Assembly: GCA_039555135.1 (NCBI GenBank)
Contig: CP114179.1
Coordinates: 1,550,001-1,614,000, forward strand
Direction of reading: 5' to 3'
Source of the DNA: Phycisphaeraceae bacterium D3-23
Lineage (GTDB): Bacteria > Planctomycetota > Phycisphaerae > Phycisphaerales > Phycisphaeraceae
Length of the DNA stretch: 64,000 bases
A model generated the notes under the pieces. It had not been told where the DNA came from, searched no databases, and was given only the letters and a program-made list of their open reading frames with translations. Below are positions 19,802 to 28,083 of the stretch, piece after piece (position 1 is the stretch's first letter; the number at the start of each line of letters is the position of its first letter). The position numbers and the translations under genes were made by a program.

Positions 19802-19928
19802 GCTCCCTCCCCCTCTTAGGGGGAGGGCTGGGGTGGGGGTCGGCAGACTGACCCGACATCCTAGGACACGCAAGCGGCAGCGCCCGACCCTCCCCCCAGC
19901 CCCCTCCCTCCCGGCAGGGAGGGGGAGC
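19802..19928. repeat. inverted repeat, GCTCCCTCCCCCT family
   Basis: The left arm starts GCTCCCTCCCCCTCTTAGG and the right arm ends CCGGCAGGGAGGGGGAGC. Between them each arm carries a second matching block (GGGCTGGGGTGGGGGTCGG and CCGACCCTCCCCCCAGCCCC). Together with the 19632-19736 repeat it accounts for most of the gene-free stretch 19589-19978; I see no gene in it. Confidence 0.8.
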
Positions 19929-19978
19929 CGGAAGCGGACAATAATCGTGCAAGTTGCTCTAACCCTCGCCAGACAGAC

Positions 19979-20854
19979 TCAAACCGCCACCGCGACAACC
20001 ATCGCCAACGTGATCCCCAATATCACGCACGGCAAGCCGAACGCGGCGGCGCAGTAGAGCCGCCGCCAAACGCGTAGGTGTGCCACCGATTCATCCGCAA
20101 GCTTCTCGTAGTACAACCTCGGCCCCAGCACGTAGCGCATCGGCGGGAGCTTCAAAAGCGCCGGCCGTGTCGGGTCATCAAGGATAAACACGTTGTTGAA
20201 ACAGGCCAGCACATCGACGTAGTAGTCGTCGAGCGCAAGCGGGCACAGCGCCCGGCCGTGGACAACCGGGGTGACCGCGGCGCGCTGGCCCTTGAAGAGA
20301 TAGGCCTTGACCTCCTGCGCACCAAGCAGCTGCCCCTCGGCATCGACAAATGTCGCGTGGAACGTCGGGTCGATCAAGACCCATCGGCCATCAATCCGCG
20401 CCTCGACACTCACGTGCGAGTCGTGCGGATCAAACACGTTCTTGCGCAGCCAGACCGTCCGGCTCTCGACACCCAGCGCCGCCAACACACCCCGATAGAC
20501 CGCCGCGATCTCGCCGCAGTGCGGCCGATGCGTTTGCGGGAACAGAACCGGATCAAAACGAGCGTCCCCCGCCGCATGCTCATCGTCCGCTTTACCGTCG
20601 GCCGGGCACTGCTCGACCAGCCAGCGCAACCCTGCGAGGCACAACGCAGCGCCTCCCTCATGCGACGCACCCAGCGCCCGTATCACCCGCTCGCGCACAT
20701 CCACGTCCAGCGTCGCCTCCGCCGAGCCCACCGCATCCAACGCCCCCACCCCCACCGGCCGCGCCCACACCCCCGCCCGGCGCAGCAGCACGGCCAGCCA
20801 CACCTCGGCTAGCAACGCCCCACCCAACACACCCGCCAACACCCCGATCAGCAT
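19979..20854 (-). CDS. transglutaminase-like (papain-fold) membrane-anchored protein
   Basis: The 291-residue protein has hydrophobic segments at both ends (MLIGVLAGVLGGALLAEVW and CVILGITLAMVVAVAV). The central domain carries a Cys-His-Asp triad: Cys in THRPHCGEIAAVYRGVL, His in DPHDSHVSVEARI and Asp in WVLIDPTFHA, in the order and spacing of bacterial transglutaminase-like proteases. These either hydrolyse or cross-link peptide bonds; the substrate is unknown. The long helix before the domain contains a Cys-rich segment (LCLAGLRWLVEQC). It stands alone between repeat-filled gaps. Confidence 0.8.
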   Translation of the reverse strand: MLIGVLAGVLGGALLAEVWLAVLLRRAGVWARPVGVGALDAVGSAEATLDVDVRERVIRALGASHEGGAALCLAGLRWLVEQCPADGKADDEHAAGDARFDPVLFPQTHRPHCGEIAAVYRGVLAALGVESRTVWLRKNVFDPHDSHVSVEARIDGRWVLIDPTFHATFVDAEGQLLGAQEVKAYLFKGQRAAVTPVVHGRALCPLALDDYYVDVLACFNNVFILDDPTRPALLKLPPMRYVLGPRLYYEKLADESVAHLRVWRRLYCAAAFGLPCVILGITLAMVVAVAV

Positions 20855-20980
20855 GCCACCGCTCCGAGTGGGTCGCGAGCAGACACACCGCCTCGGGCGG
20901 TCGGGTGGGTTGTCGTTGCGACATCAAACATGACCGGCGATTGTATCAGCCGCCCGCCACGCACCCGCCGGTGCTACGGC

Positions 20981-21151
20981 GGCGGGTGGCCGGGATTCAA
21001 CGAGCCGCGACCGTCAGGGAGCGGGGCCACGACCAAGGCAGCCCGCCCCGCTCCCTCACGCTCGCGGCTCGTCGGCTTCTCGCACACGTCCTTAGAAACC
21101 CGCCCGCGTGCCTTACCGGGCGGCTCGCGGACTCGACCCCGGCCACCCGCC
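20981..21151. repeat. nested inverted repeats (GGCGGGTGGCCGGG outside, GAGCCGCGACCGTC inside)
   Basis: Outer arms GGCGGGTGGCCGGG (20981-20994) and CCCGGCCACCCGCC (21138-21151) are perfect complements. Within them lies a second element: GAGCCGCGACCGTCAGGGAG (from 21002) paired with an inverted copy ending at 21070, differing at two positions. The inner element is the same family as the one inside valS at 49160-49240. It occupies half of the 326-base gap between two genes; nothing else is seen there. Confidence 0.85.
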
Positions 21152-21180
21152 GTGGCATCTGATGATGTTCGGCCCACTGC

Positions 21181-23100
21181 TCAGTCCCGGCGGCGGCGCG
21201 ACGCACCCAGCAGCCCCAGCCCGAGCAGGGCCAGCGTGCCCGGCTCGGGGACATCGCCCCCGGGCAGCACGCCCGCGCCCCAGTAGGTCAGGACGATCTG
21301 CAGGTCCGTTTCACCGACCACTCCGTCGCCGTCCCAATCGCCCCGGGCGGTGTCGCCTTGCAGCACCGTCTCGCCCCAATGCGCGAGCAGGATGTCGAGG
21401 TCCGCCACACCGACGAACCCGTCGCCGTTGGAGTCGCCGGCAAACAGAAACTCGTAGGCCCCGATGTCGGCCTGCCCGTTCACGACCCGGGCGCCGCCGC
21501 GCTGGTCGAGCAGCAAGACGGCGGGGTTCGCGCCGGCGTCGATCGCGGCACTGCCCGGCAAGAGCGCGTGGGTCCAGGTCGGCCCGCCGTTGTCCGCCAG
21601 GACACCGAGCAGGACCGAGACGCCGAGTTGGTTGTCCGTGCCGACCAGGAACGCGCCGGTCGGGTCCTGCACCAGGTTGTTGTCGCCCGAGACCGTGCCC
21701 GAGATATCGTCCGCGATCAGGTCGGCGGTATTGCCCGCGACGATCGTCGAGTCCATCGACAACGTCCCGGTCGCCACGAACACCCCGCCGCCCCGCTCGG
21801 CGTGGTTGTCGGTAATCGTCGAGTTGCGGATCGTCGCCGCGCCGCCGCTGGCAAAGTAGATCGTGCCCTCTTCGTCGTGTGTGTAGCCCGAGACGGTCAC
21901 GTTCTCGATCACGGTCGCGCCGCCGTCGGCAAAGATCGCCCGGCCCTCGACGCCGTCGCCATCAAACAGACTGTCGCGGACCACCACGATGCCCGCGAAC
22001 TCCTGGTGGAGTTGGCCCAGCGTGGATTCCACGATCAGGACGTCGGTGTTGTTGATGTACTCCTGGGTCGATAGCGAGCCCACGGTTGACCCTTGGACCA
22101 GCCCGCCGGCGCGGATCATCAGGGTCGGTAGCTGCGAGTTGTACACCTCGGTCTGGCCGTAGCCATCGACGGATTGGGCCGGTCCCGAATCGTCGCCCGG
22201 GTCAAAGAACGAGTCGTGGATGACGAGCTGCGAATGCCTCGGGCTGGAGTTGAAAAACAACATCGAGATCGCGTCGCGATCGGCGAAGGAATAGCTGCTG
22301 GTATTGCCTGAAAAGACCGAGCCGGTGATCGTCACGTGGCTCCCGTCCATGCCCGCCACGCCGCCGCCATCGGACGCGCTGTTGTCAAGGATCTGCGAGT
22401 TGTGGACCTCGACCGTGCCCAGGTCCGTGCTGAGGATGCCGCCGCCTGCGCGGCCGCCGTTGCCGATGATCTCGGAATCATGGACCACGAGCGAGGCCCC
22501 GAGGTTGAATACGCCGCCCCCGCCGTAGTGGGTGTTGCCGCTGAAGATATGGCTGCCGCCGGCGCCGCCGTTCTCGATACGCACACCGGTGAGCGTCAGG
22601 GTCTCGGTGTTGTAGATGTTCCCGCCCGAGCCGGCCAGGCCGTTGCCCTGCGTCCGGCCATTGAGCATGCTGATACCGCTGATGCCGACGTTGATGGCGC
22701 TGGCGGATGCGTTATCGATATTGAAGACGCGCGAGAACTCCTGCGCGTTGAGGGAGAGCGTGTCCCGGCCCGGGCCAAAGATGTCGAGCGAGTCGCTGAT
22801 AAGAAACTCGGTCCCGGCCATGTTCAGCGTCGCGGGACCGCCGCCGAAGAGCGACGGGTCGAACGAGATCGTATCGTGTCCCGCGCCGGCCGGCGCATCA
22901 AGGAACGCGGCGTCGCTGTTCGCGGCCTGCAGCGCTTCGCGGAAGGTGACCAGGCCGTCGTTGGCAAACGTATCGGCGAGACTCGTGACCAGGAAGTCGG
23001 TCCCCGACGCGGGCAGCGCGGCGAGCAGGAAGGCGGTGAGCCCCAAGACCGAGCGACGGCCCGGCCTCTTGGACGCGGCATGCAGCAGAAAACCCATCAT
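21181..23100 (-). CDS. PEP-CTERM protein: CSLREA domain, beta-helix, dockerin-like repeats
   Basis: This 639-residue secreted protein begins with a signal peptide (LTAFLLAALPASG). Next is a CSLREA-like segment (LVTSLADTFANDGLVTFREAL) and a parallel beta-helix of many short N-S-x-I-x-x-N turns (residues ~130-480), usual in polysaccharide-binding or degrading proteins. After that comes a choice-of-anchor Q-like region (GSAAIDAGANP ... GQADIGAYEF). Two dockerin-like calcium loops (DSNGDGFVGVADLDILLAHWG and DWDGDGVVGETDLQIVL) precede the sorting tail VPEPGTLALLGLGLLGASRRRR. An exosortase should cleave the tail and release or anchor the protein outside the outer membrane. No catalytic residues were identified. 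GAGGAAAG lies about nine bases before the ATG. Confidence 0.88.
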   Translation of the reverse strand: MMGFLLHAASKRPGRRSVLGLTAFLLAALPASGTDFLVTSLADTFANDGLVTFREALQAANSDAAFLDAPAGAGHDTISFDPSLFGGGPATLNMAGTEFLISDSLDIFGPGRDTLSLNAQEFSRVFNIDNASASAINVGISGISMLNGRTQGNGLAGSGGNIYNTETLTLTGVRIENGGAGGSHIFSGNTHYGGGGVFNLGASLVVHDSEIIGNGGRAGGGILSTDLGTVEVHNSQILDNSASDGGGVAGMDGSHVTITGSVFSGNTSSYSFADRDAISMLFFNSSPRHSQLVIHDSFFDPGDDSGPAQSVDGYGQTEVYNSQLPTLMIRAGGLVQGSTVGSLSTQEYINNTDVLIVESTLGQLHQEFAGIVVVRDSLFDGDGVEGRAIFADGGATVIENVTVSGYTHDEEGTIYFASGGAATIRNSTITDNHAERGGGVFVATGTLSMDSTIVAGNTADLIADDISGTVSGDNNLVQDPTGAFLVGTDNQLGVSVLLGVLADNGGPTWTHALLPGSAAIDAGANPAVLLLDQRGGARVVNGQADIGAYEFLFAGDSNGDGFVGVADLDILLAHWGETVLQGDTARGDWDGDGVVGETDLQIVLTYWGAGVLPGGDVPEPGTLALLGLGLLGASRRRRD

Positions 23101-23163
23101 GGTTGATCTTTCCTCAGAAGAAACGGCCCCCTCCCCCCGAAGTGGTGAGAAGCGAAGCCCGTA

Positions 23164-23192
23164 ATTTTACCACACGCCCCGGGGGGACCCAA
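23164..23192 (-). promoter_or_regulatory. promoter of the CSLREA/PEP-CTERM gene
   Basis: On the minus strand TTGGGT and TAAAAT are separated by exactly 17 bases; predicted initiation is ~57 bases before the ATG. Confidence 0.5.
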
Positions 23193-23333
23193 GACCTTTG
23201 CCAAGCCCGTCAGTGCTCAGGTCGAAACCAGCAGCCCTATCGCCGATTCACGCCGGCCTAATGTGAATCTGCGGCCGCGCGACTGGGGCCTCCCCGCGGG
23301 CGGGTGGGCCGAGTTGGGGCGGGATTGAGAAAG

Positions 23334-23360
23334 AAGCCCACGCTCTTTGAGCGTGGGCTT
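23334..23360 (-). terminator. intrinsic terminator of the E2 gene
   Basis: A perfect 12-bp stem (AAGCCCACGCTC / GAGCGTGGGCTT) with a 3-base loop is followed on the minus strand by CTTTCTC. It lies ~110 bases beyond the E2 stop codon. It accounts for part of the 368-base gap 23101-23468, along with a tandem repeat and the promoter of the next gene. Confidence 0.75.
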
Positions 23361-23373
23361 GGGGGGGCGTGTA

Positions 23374-23406
23374 GGTGGGTTGGTGGGTTGGTGGGTTGGT
23401 GGGTTG
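23374..23406. repeat. tandem repeat of GGTGGGTT, four units
   Basis: Four perfect 8-base units plus one base. The G-triplets at regular spacing on + could form a G-quadruplex in single-stranded DNA; on the transcribed E2 3' region it would be C-rich RNA. Unit number is likely variable between strains. Confidence 0.85.
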
Positions 23407-23468
23407 AAAGGCACCGGGCCGCTGAAGCGGCCTCGGCCATGGGCCGCGATTGACCGATGCAAGGCGCG

Positions 23469-24815
23469 TTAGACCAAGAGGCCGGCGGGGTTTTCGATCA
23501 TGTGGCGGAGGGTGGTGAGGTACTCGGCGGCGATGGCGCCGTCGATGACGCGGTGGTCGCCGGAGATCGTCGCGGTCATCTCGTGGCCGACGACGATCTG
23601 TTTTTGGCCGTCGATCGTGCGGACGACGGGCTTCTCGATCGCGGCGCCGACGGCGAGGATGGCGGCGTTGGGCGGGTTGATGATGGCGGTGAATTGGGAG
23701 ACGCCGTACTGCGGCATGCCGAGGTTGGAGATGGTGATGGTCGAGTCGGACATCTCTTCGGGGGCGAGGCCGCGGCCGCGCGCCTTCTTGGCGAGGTCGC
23801 GGACTTCCTGGCTGATCTGGCGGAGGCCTTTGTTCTGGACATCGCGGACGACGGCGACGACGAGCCCGCCGCCGCGCTCGGCGGGGAGGGAGATCGCGGT
23901 GCCGACGTTGACCGTGCCGTGCTGCTGGATGGTGTCGCCCATCCACGAGCTGTTCACGGCCGGGTGCTGGATGCAGGCGAGGGCGGTCGCGCGGGTGATA
24001 AAATCGTTGACGCTGAGCTTGATGCCCTGCGACGCGAGCTGTTCGTTGAGCGTGGTGCGCAGCTCGATGAGCGGGTCCATGTTGATCGCGCTGGCGACCT
24101 GGAAGTGTGGGACGGTGGTCTTGGACTCGACCAGGCGTTTGGCGATGGTCTTGCGCATGCCGGGGACGGGGATGGATTTTTCTTCGAGGGTGGTGGGGAC
24201 CGGCGCGGGGGCGGGGGTGCTGCCGGTGGTTTGATCCGCGCCTTCGCTGCGCTCAGGGGTGGCTTGGACGGGCGCGGAGGCGGTGCCCCGCTCGGCGGCT
24301 TTGAGGACATCGCGTTTGATGATGCGGCCGTCGGGGCCCGAGCCCTGGATGCTGGCGAGGTCGAGGTTGTGCTCCTCGGCGAGCTTGCGGGCGAGGGGGG
24401 AGACACGGACCTTGGTGGCGCTTGCACCCTCGGCTCCGCCCCCGGGCGTTTGTGCGGGTTTTGATGATGATGGCTGAGGGGGTTGATCCGCGTCTTCGCT
24501 GCGCTCAGGCGCGGCTTGTGATGTGGAACCGGCAGCTGCGGAAACCTCGGCGTTGGCGGCGTCTTCGACGGACTCGCCGTCGCCAGCGAGGACGAGGATC
24601 GCGTTGCCGATCGCGACGGTTTGGCCCTCGTCGATGACGAGCTTGGCGACGGTGCCGTCTTCGAAGGCCTGGAGTTCCATCGTGGCCTTGTCGGTCTCGA
24701 CGTCGGCGAGGTGGTCGCCTGCGGAGACGGCGTCGCCGGGCTTGACGTTCCACTTGATGAGGGTGCCCTCTTCCATGGTGTCGGAGAGGCGTGGCATTTC
24801 AACGGTGATGGGCAT
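23469..24815 (-). CDS. pdhC: dihydrolipoamide acetyltransferase (pyruvate dehydrogenase E2)
   Basis: The E2 core of pyruvate dehydrogenase transfers acetyl from lipoate to CoA. From MPITVEMPRLSDTMEEGTL the domains are: one lipoyl domain with the lipoylated Lys in VETDKATMEL (~residue 43), a long linker, the E3/E1-binding domain (VRVSPLARKLAEEHNLD), a second linker and the catalytic domain ending in GDHRVIDGAIAAEYL with the HxxxDG active site. In-frame upstream codons to 24956 are not E2-like. The two linkers each contain a copy of a dispersed repeat that encodes PERSE(G/D)ADQ, so part of the flexible linker is repeat-derived. E1 beta and E1 alpha lie upstream on the same strand, separated by a PEP-CTERM gene. 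E3 is not in the window. Confidence 0.93.
   Translation of the reverse strand: MPITVEMPRLSDTMEEGTLIKWNVKPGDAVSAGDHLADVETDKATMELQAFEDGTVAKLVIDEGQTVAIGNAILVLAGDGESVEDAANAEVSAAAGSTSQAAPERSEDADQPPQPSSSKPAQTPGGGAEGASATKVRVSPLARKLAEEHNLDLASIQGSGPDGRIIKRDVLKAAERGTASAPVQATPERSEGADQTTGSTPAPAPVPTTLEEKSIPVPGMRKTIAKRLVESKTTVPHFQVASAINMDPLIELRTTLNEQLASQGIKLSVNDFITRATALACIQHPAVNSSWMGDTIQQHGTVNVGTAISLPAERGGGLVVAVVRDVQNKGLRQISQEVRDLAKKARGRGLAPEEMSDSTITISNLGMPQYGVSQFTAIINPPNAAILAVGAAIEKPVVRTIDGQKQIVVGHEMTATISGDHRVIDGAIAAEYLTTLRHMIENPAGLLV
24231..24266. repeat. in-frame dispersed repeat in E2 linker, copy 1
   Basis: TTGATCCGCGCCTTCGCTGC continuing to GGCTTG; the minus strand encodes QATPERSEGADQ inside the linker before the catalytic domain. 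It matches 24483-24518 at nearly every base and in the same orientation. Confidence 0.8.
24483..24518. repeat. in-frame dispersed repeat in E2 linker, copy 2
   Basis: TTGATCCGCGTCTTCGCTGC continuing to GGCTTG; the minus strand encodes QAAPERSEDADQ in the linker after the lipoyl domain. Same orientation and reading frame as the copy at 24231. Confidence 0.8.
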
Positions 24816-25003
24816 GGGAGGGCTCTGGGACGGGGTGTGTTTGTGGTGCGTCTTCACCGGGGCGGTGTGCGAGCGTTGACGGGCGTCGCGACGCGGATGT
24901 GAGATTGTAGGGGATTGGTCGATCGGCCAGCGGGGCTGTCTTCGATCATCGGACAATCCGCTTAGCCGGGAGGAACCTTGCGCTGGGGCTGGGTGGCTGG
25001 CGC

Positions 25004-25036
25004 AAAAAAACCCCCGCCGGTTTGGGCGGGGGCTTT
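25004..25036 (-). terminator. intrinsic terminator of the small PEP-CTERM gene
   Basis: Minus strand: CCCCCGCC pairs with GGCGGGGG, then seven T residues. It lies ~30 bases after the stop codon. Confidence 0.85.
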
Positions 25037-25068
25037 GTTAGGTTGCGTGGTTTGGCTGCGCGGTCGGC

Positions 25069-25806
25069 TTAGCTGTCGCGACGCCGGCGGAAGCCAGCGA
25101 TGCCGAGCAGCGCGAGGCCTGCTGCCGCTGCGGTCGGGGTGGGGACGCCGGTTGCGCCGCCGTCACCACCGCCGTCGCCGCCACCGGTGTCGGGGGGCAG
25201 GACGCCGCCGCCTTCGAAGCTGGCGAGGCCGAAGCCCTCGACGTAGTTGTCGGAGACGAAGAGGTCTTGGAGGCGGACACCGATGTTGAAGCCCGAAGCG
25301 CCCAGGGCGGATTCGAGGTCTTCGAGGGTGACGCCCGAGCTGCCAGCGGCGAACGCGATGGTGGCGGATTCGCCTTCATCGACGCCCAGCCAGACGGCGG
25401 CCATGCCGGCGCTGGTGTTGCCGACTTCGTAGCTCACGAGCGAGTCGGTCCAGCCGGCGATGCTGGGGTCGGCGGAACCTTCGATGAAGTTCACGCCGCT
25501 GCCTGCGACGTCGGAGGTGTTGAGGTTACGCTCGAAGGCGCTGCTGGAGAGCAGGCCGCTGTCGCCCCAGCCCGACTCGATGTAGATGCCGGTGATGGCT
25601 GCGCCGTTGTCGGTCGAGTTGTTGTTGATGACGAACTCGAAGTCGTAGCCGGCCATGTCGGAGGCCTGGACGGTGACGGACAGATCGACACCGCTGTGGC
25701 TTGCGCCGCTGACGATGTTGAACGGCGCGGTGTCGGCCGAGGCCAGACCCGCGACGCTGACACAGGCGACGCCCGCGATCAAAGTTTTGGTGAGAACACT
25801 GTTCAT
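25069..25806 (-). CDS. secreted protein with PEP-CTERM-like VPTPTAA tail
   Basis: The 245-residue protein has a signal peptide (TLIAGVACVSVAGLASA). The mature part is a beta-rich domain with choice-of-anchor-like features (YDFEFVINNNSTDNGAAITGIYIESGWG). A Gly/Asp-rich linker leads to the sorting tail VPTPTAAAAGLALLGIAGFRRRR, a variant in which PEP is replaced by PTPT, seen in planctomycete proteins. It is probably processed by an exosortase. The start at MNSVLTK has GAAGGA about eight bases upstream. It sits between the E1 beta and E2 genes but has its own terminator, so it is likely a separate unit. Codon use is more AT-tolerant than in the enzymes. Confidence 0.82.
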   Translation of the reverse strand: MNSVLTKTLIAGVACVSVAGLASADTAPFNIVSGASHSGVDLSVTVQASDMAGYDFEFVINNNSTDNGAAITGIYIESGWGDSGLLSSSAFERNLNTSDVAGSGVNFIEGSADPSIAGWTDSLVSYEVGNTSAGMAAVWLGVDEGESATIAFAAGSSGVTLEDLESALGASGFNIGVRLQDLFVSDNYVEGFGLASFEGGGVLPPDTGGGDGGGDGGATGVPTPTAAAAGLALLGIAGFRRRRDS

Positions 25807-26234
25807 AGTTGAGATCCTTCTTTCTTCCCTAGAGTCCGAGTTACCGGATCGGATCAAAGTCCGCCGGTCAAACAAAAATGGGGCCGAGTCTTTCTTGGTC
25901 CTGCGCCCACCGCAGGCCTCAAGCCCTGAAGTTGTATCAAGTCTGCCACAGAACCGATCTGAGGCAAGCCTAGTTCACAAAAAAATTATAGTCCATCTGC
26001 ATGACAAGGGAAAGGGCCAACGCCCATAATCCTCACATTTTTTTCATCCTGCCAGTTACCCAAACTACCTAGCTTCATGCGTTTACGGCCTTTCTCAGCC
26101 CTCCGCCCCGCTGTGGCGGCGTGGGCAAGGACGACCGGAAAAAGCGGGACTTACACCGGACCCTGCCGATCGGCAGAATTAGCTCAGACGGATCAAGATT
26201 ATCGGACGAACTTATCGATCAGACTGAACATCGA
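25807..26234. other. 428-base intergenic region, AT-rich stretch with possible -10 box
   Basis: No open frame here looks coding. The centre is distinctly AT-rich for this genome. On the minus strand TATAAT occurs at 25985-25990, about 180 bases before the PEP-CTERM ATG, but no -35 with correct spacing was found. A long regulated leader for the PEP-CTERM gene is possible. Confidence 0.4.
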
Positions 26235-27284
26235 TCAGGCGTTATAGGTCACGGCGCGCACTGCCTCGATAATCTTCCTGGCGTTAGGCAGCATGTCCTG
26301 CTCCCGGTCGCGGTTGTACGGGGCGGGGATATCGTCGTTGTTGACCCGGATGACCTGGTTATCGAGGTCGTCGAAGCACTGCTCGTAGATCTGCGTGGCG
26401 ACCTCGGCCGCGACGGAGGCGAAGGGCCAGGACTGGTCGACCACCACGGCATAACTGGTCTTGCGGACGCTCTTGGCGATCGTCTCCATGTCCAGCGGGC
26501 GGTAGGTACGGACGTCCACGACCTCGACGTCGATGCCCTCCTCTTCCAGCGCCTCGGCGGCTTCGAGCGCGAAGTGGACGGGCCGGCCCGCGGAGATGAC
26601 GGTGCAGTCGGCGCCTTCCTTCTTGATGTCGGCCTGACCCAGGGGGATGACAAAGTCGGGGTCGTCCTCGGGCGGGGCCCACTTGCCGCCAGCGAGGTAG
26701 CGGGAGTAGTCCTTGTCGCCGCGGCCGCCCATACCGAGCATGCGTTCGGATTCGAGGTTGAAGAACGGGTCGACATCGCGGATGCCGGCCTTGAGGAGCC
26801 CCTTGGCGTCGCGGGGGGTCGAGGGCACGGCCAGCTTCACGCCGGGCACGTGGCTGAAGAGCGACTCGACACACCAGGAGTGGGTGGAGCCGAGCTGTCC
26901 GCCCGCGCCGTTGTTGCCGCGGAAGACTGCCGGGCAGCCGAACTGTCCGCCGGACATGTAGAGCATCTTGGGTGCGTTGTTGAGGATCTGGTCGGCGGCG
27001 ACGAGGCAGAAGGACCAGGACATGAACTCGATGATCGGGCGTAGGCCGTACATCGCCGCGCCGACGCCGAGGCCCGCGAAGCCGGTCTCGCTGATGGGCG
27101 AGTCGACGATGCGGCGGGGGCCGAACTCTTCGAGCATGCCCTCGGAGACCTTGTAGGCCCCGTTGTACTCGGCGACCTCTTCGCCCATCAGGAAGATGCG
27201 TTCGTCGTTGCGCATCTCCTCCTCCATCGCTTCGCGGAGGGCGTGTCGGTACTGGATCTTGCGGTCGGTGGTGGTGGCAACCAT
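26235..27284 (-). CDS. pdhB: pyruvate dehydrogenase E1 component, beta subunit
   Basis: With the alpha subunit this forms the thiamine-diphosphate enzyme that decarboxylates pyruvate and acetylates lipoyl-E2. The 349-residue length is normal. Typical segments are FLMGEEVAEYNGAYKV, IVDSPISETGFAGLGVGAAM, the central FRGNNGAGGQLGSTHSWC and the C-terminal transketolase domain (IDVEVVDVRTYRPLDMETI, YAVVVDQSWPF). The Glu of MGEEVAEY contacts the cofactor in the family. It is on the same strand as the alpha subunit but separated from it by HicBA and a lipoprotein gene; normally the two are adjacent. The short gap upstream contains simple GGGTTTCGGG repeats. Confidence 0.95.
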   Translation of the reverse strand: MVATTTDRKIQYRHALREAMEEEMRNDERIFLMGEEVAEYNGAYKVSEGMLEEFGPRRIVDSPISETGFAGLGVGAAMYGLRPIIEFMSWSFCLVAADQILNNAPKMLYMSGGQFGCPAVFRGNNGAGGQLGSTHSWCVESLFSHVPGVKLAVPSTPRDAKGLLKAGIRDVDPFFNLESERMLGMGGRGDKDYSRYLAGGKWAPPEDDPDFVIPLGQADIKKEGADCTVISAGRPVHFALEAAEALEEEGIDVEVVDVRTYRPLDMETIAKSVRKTSYAVVVDQSWPFASVAAEVATQIYEQCFDDLDNQVIRVNNDDIPAPYNRDREQDMLPNARKIIEAVRAVTYNA

Positions 27285-27349
27285 AGGGCGGGGTTTCGGG
27301 TCTGGGGTTTCGGGTTTCGGGCGGGCTTCTATCGCTGCGGCCGTCCGGA

Positions 27350-27883
27350 CTAGTCGTCTTCGGTCTCGAAGGTGAGTTCTTCCTGGGGCGGCAGCGCGTA
27401 GACGAGTTCGAGGACGTCGGCGGCGAACTGCGCGGCGTAGTCGGGGTCGTCGCCGAGCGAGACATTGAACTCGGGGAACATGTCGGTCGACTCCAAGCCG
27501 GGCAGCTCGGATGAGCCGGCCGCGCCGGCGTCGGCAAAGAGCTCACGGGCGGTGGTGTGTACCTGCTGGCTGGGCAGCCAGGACAGCGGGAGCCCGGCGA
27601 CGATGTCGCGGCCGTCCATGGTGAGCTTGACGTACGGCGTGCCGTCAGTGTCGGTCACGGTGATGGATGCGCCGTCACCGCGAGCGGCCATCGCTTCGAC
27701 GGCTTCGTGGATCACGCCCTCCTGCTCGGTCAGGCCCGCGTCGGGCGAGTCTAGCGCGGTCTGGCCCTCTTCGCAGGCGGGGAGGAGCAGCGCCGCACAC
27801 GCAATCAGAGCAACCCAAAATCCCGCCGCGAGACGGCCAGGCCGGTGGAGCATCAACTTGTTAGGCGTCCGGCTGTTCTGCAT
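27350..27883 (-). CDS. hypothetical lipoprotein
   Basis: The 177-residue protein has a signal peptide with lipobox LLLPAC, then an acidic mature domain of ~130 residues with no recognised motif (TVTDTDGTPYVKLTMDG, FPEFNVSLGDDPDYAAQF). The C terminus is very acidic. The start at MQNSRTPNK lies five bases beyond the HicA stop codon, so it may be co-transcribed with HicBA. It lies between the two E1 subunit genes. No link to pyruvate metabolism is evident. Function unknown. Confidence 0.65.
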   Translation of the reverse strand: MQNSRTPNKLMLHRPGRLAAGFWVALIACAALLLPACEEGQTALDSPDAGLTEQEGVIHEAVEAMAARGDGASITVTDTDGTPYVKLTMDGRDIVAGLPLSWLPSQQVHTTARELFADAGAAGSSELPGLESTDMFPEFNVSLGDDPDYAAQFAADVLELVYALPPQEELTFETEDD

Positions 27884-27888
27884 GATTC

Positions 27889-28083
27889 TTACTTTTCGTT
27901 GGGCGGTTCGACGGACAGGCCGACGCAGATTTTCTTGACCAAACGGGAAGAGACCTCGGTATGCCTGGGCACGGCCTCTTGTGCGCCGGTCTGTGGGTTG
28001 TGCCAGATGCTGTGTCGGCCACCCTCTCGCAGCAAGTCGCATCCGTTTTTTCTCAGGTGACGCAGGAACTTGGTCCGCTTCAT
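27889..28083 (-). CDS. hicA: HicA-family toxin (mRNA interferase)
   Basis: The 64-residue basic protein has the double-stranded-RNA-binding-like HicA fold: MKRTKFLRHLRKNGCDLLRE, then GGRHSIWHNPQTG with the catalytic His, and VPRHTEVSSRLVKKI. HicA cleaves mRNA and is silenced by HicB. It overlaps the upstream HicB gene by four bases, the usual translational coupling, with antitoxin first. A Cys replaces the usual hydrophobic residue at NGCDL. A TA pair between pyruvate dehydrogenase genes is unusual and suggests insertion of a mobile module. Confidence 0.88.
   Translation of the reverse strand: MKRTKFLRHLRKNGCDLLREGGRHSIWHNPQTGAQEAVPRHTEVSSRLVKKICVGLSVEPPNEK

Noticed and set aside
19746-19952. 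A 68-codon Pro/Gly-rich open frame
   Set aside because: It is the translation of the GCTCCCTCCCCCT inverted repeat, not a gene.
23374-23406. A CRISPR-like array
   Set aside because: Units are 8 bases with no spacers; it is a simple tandem repeat.
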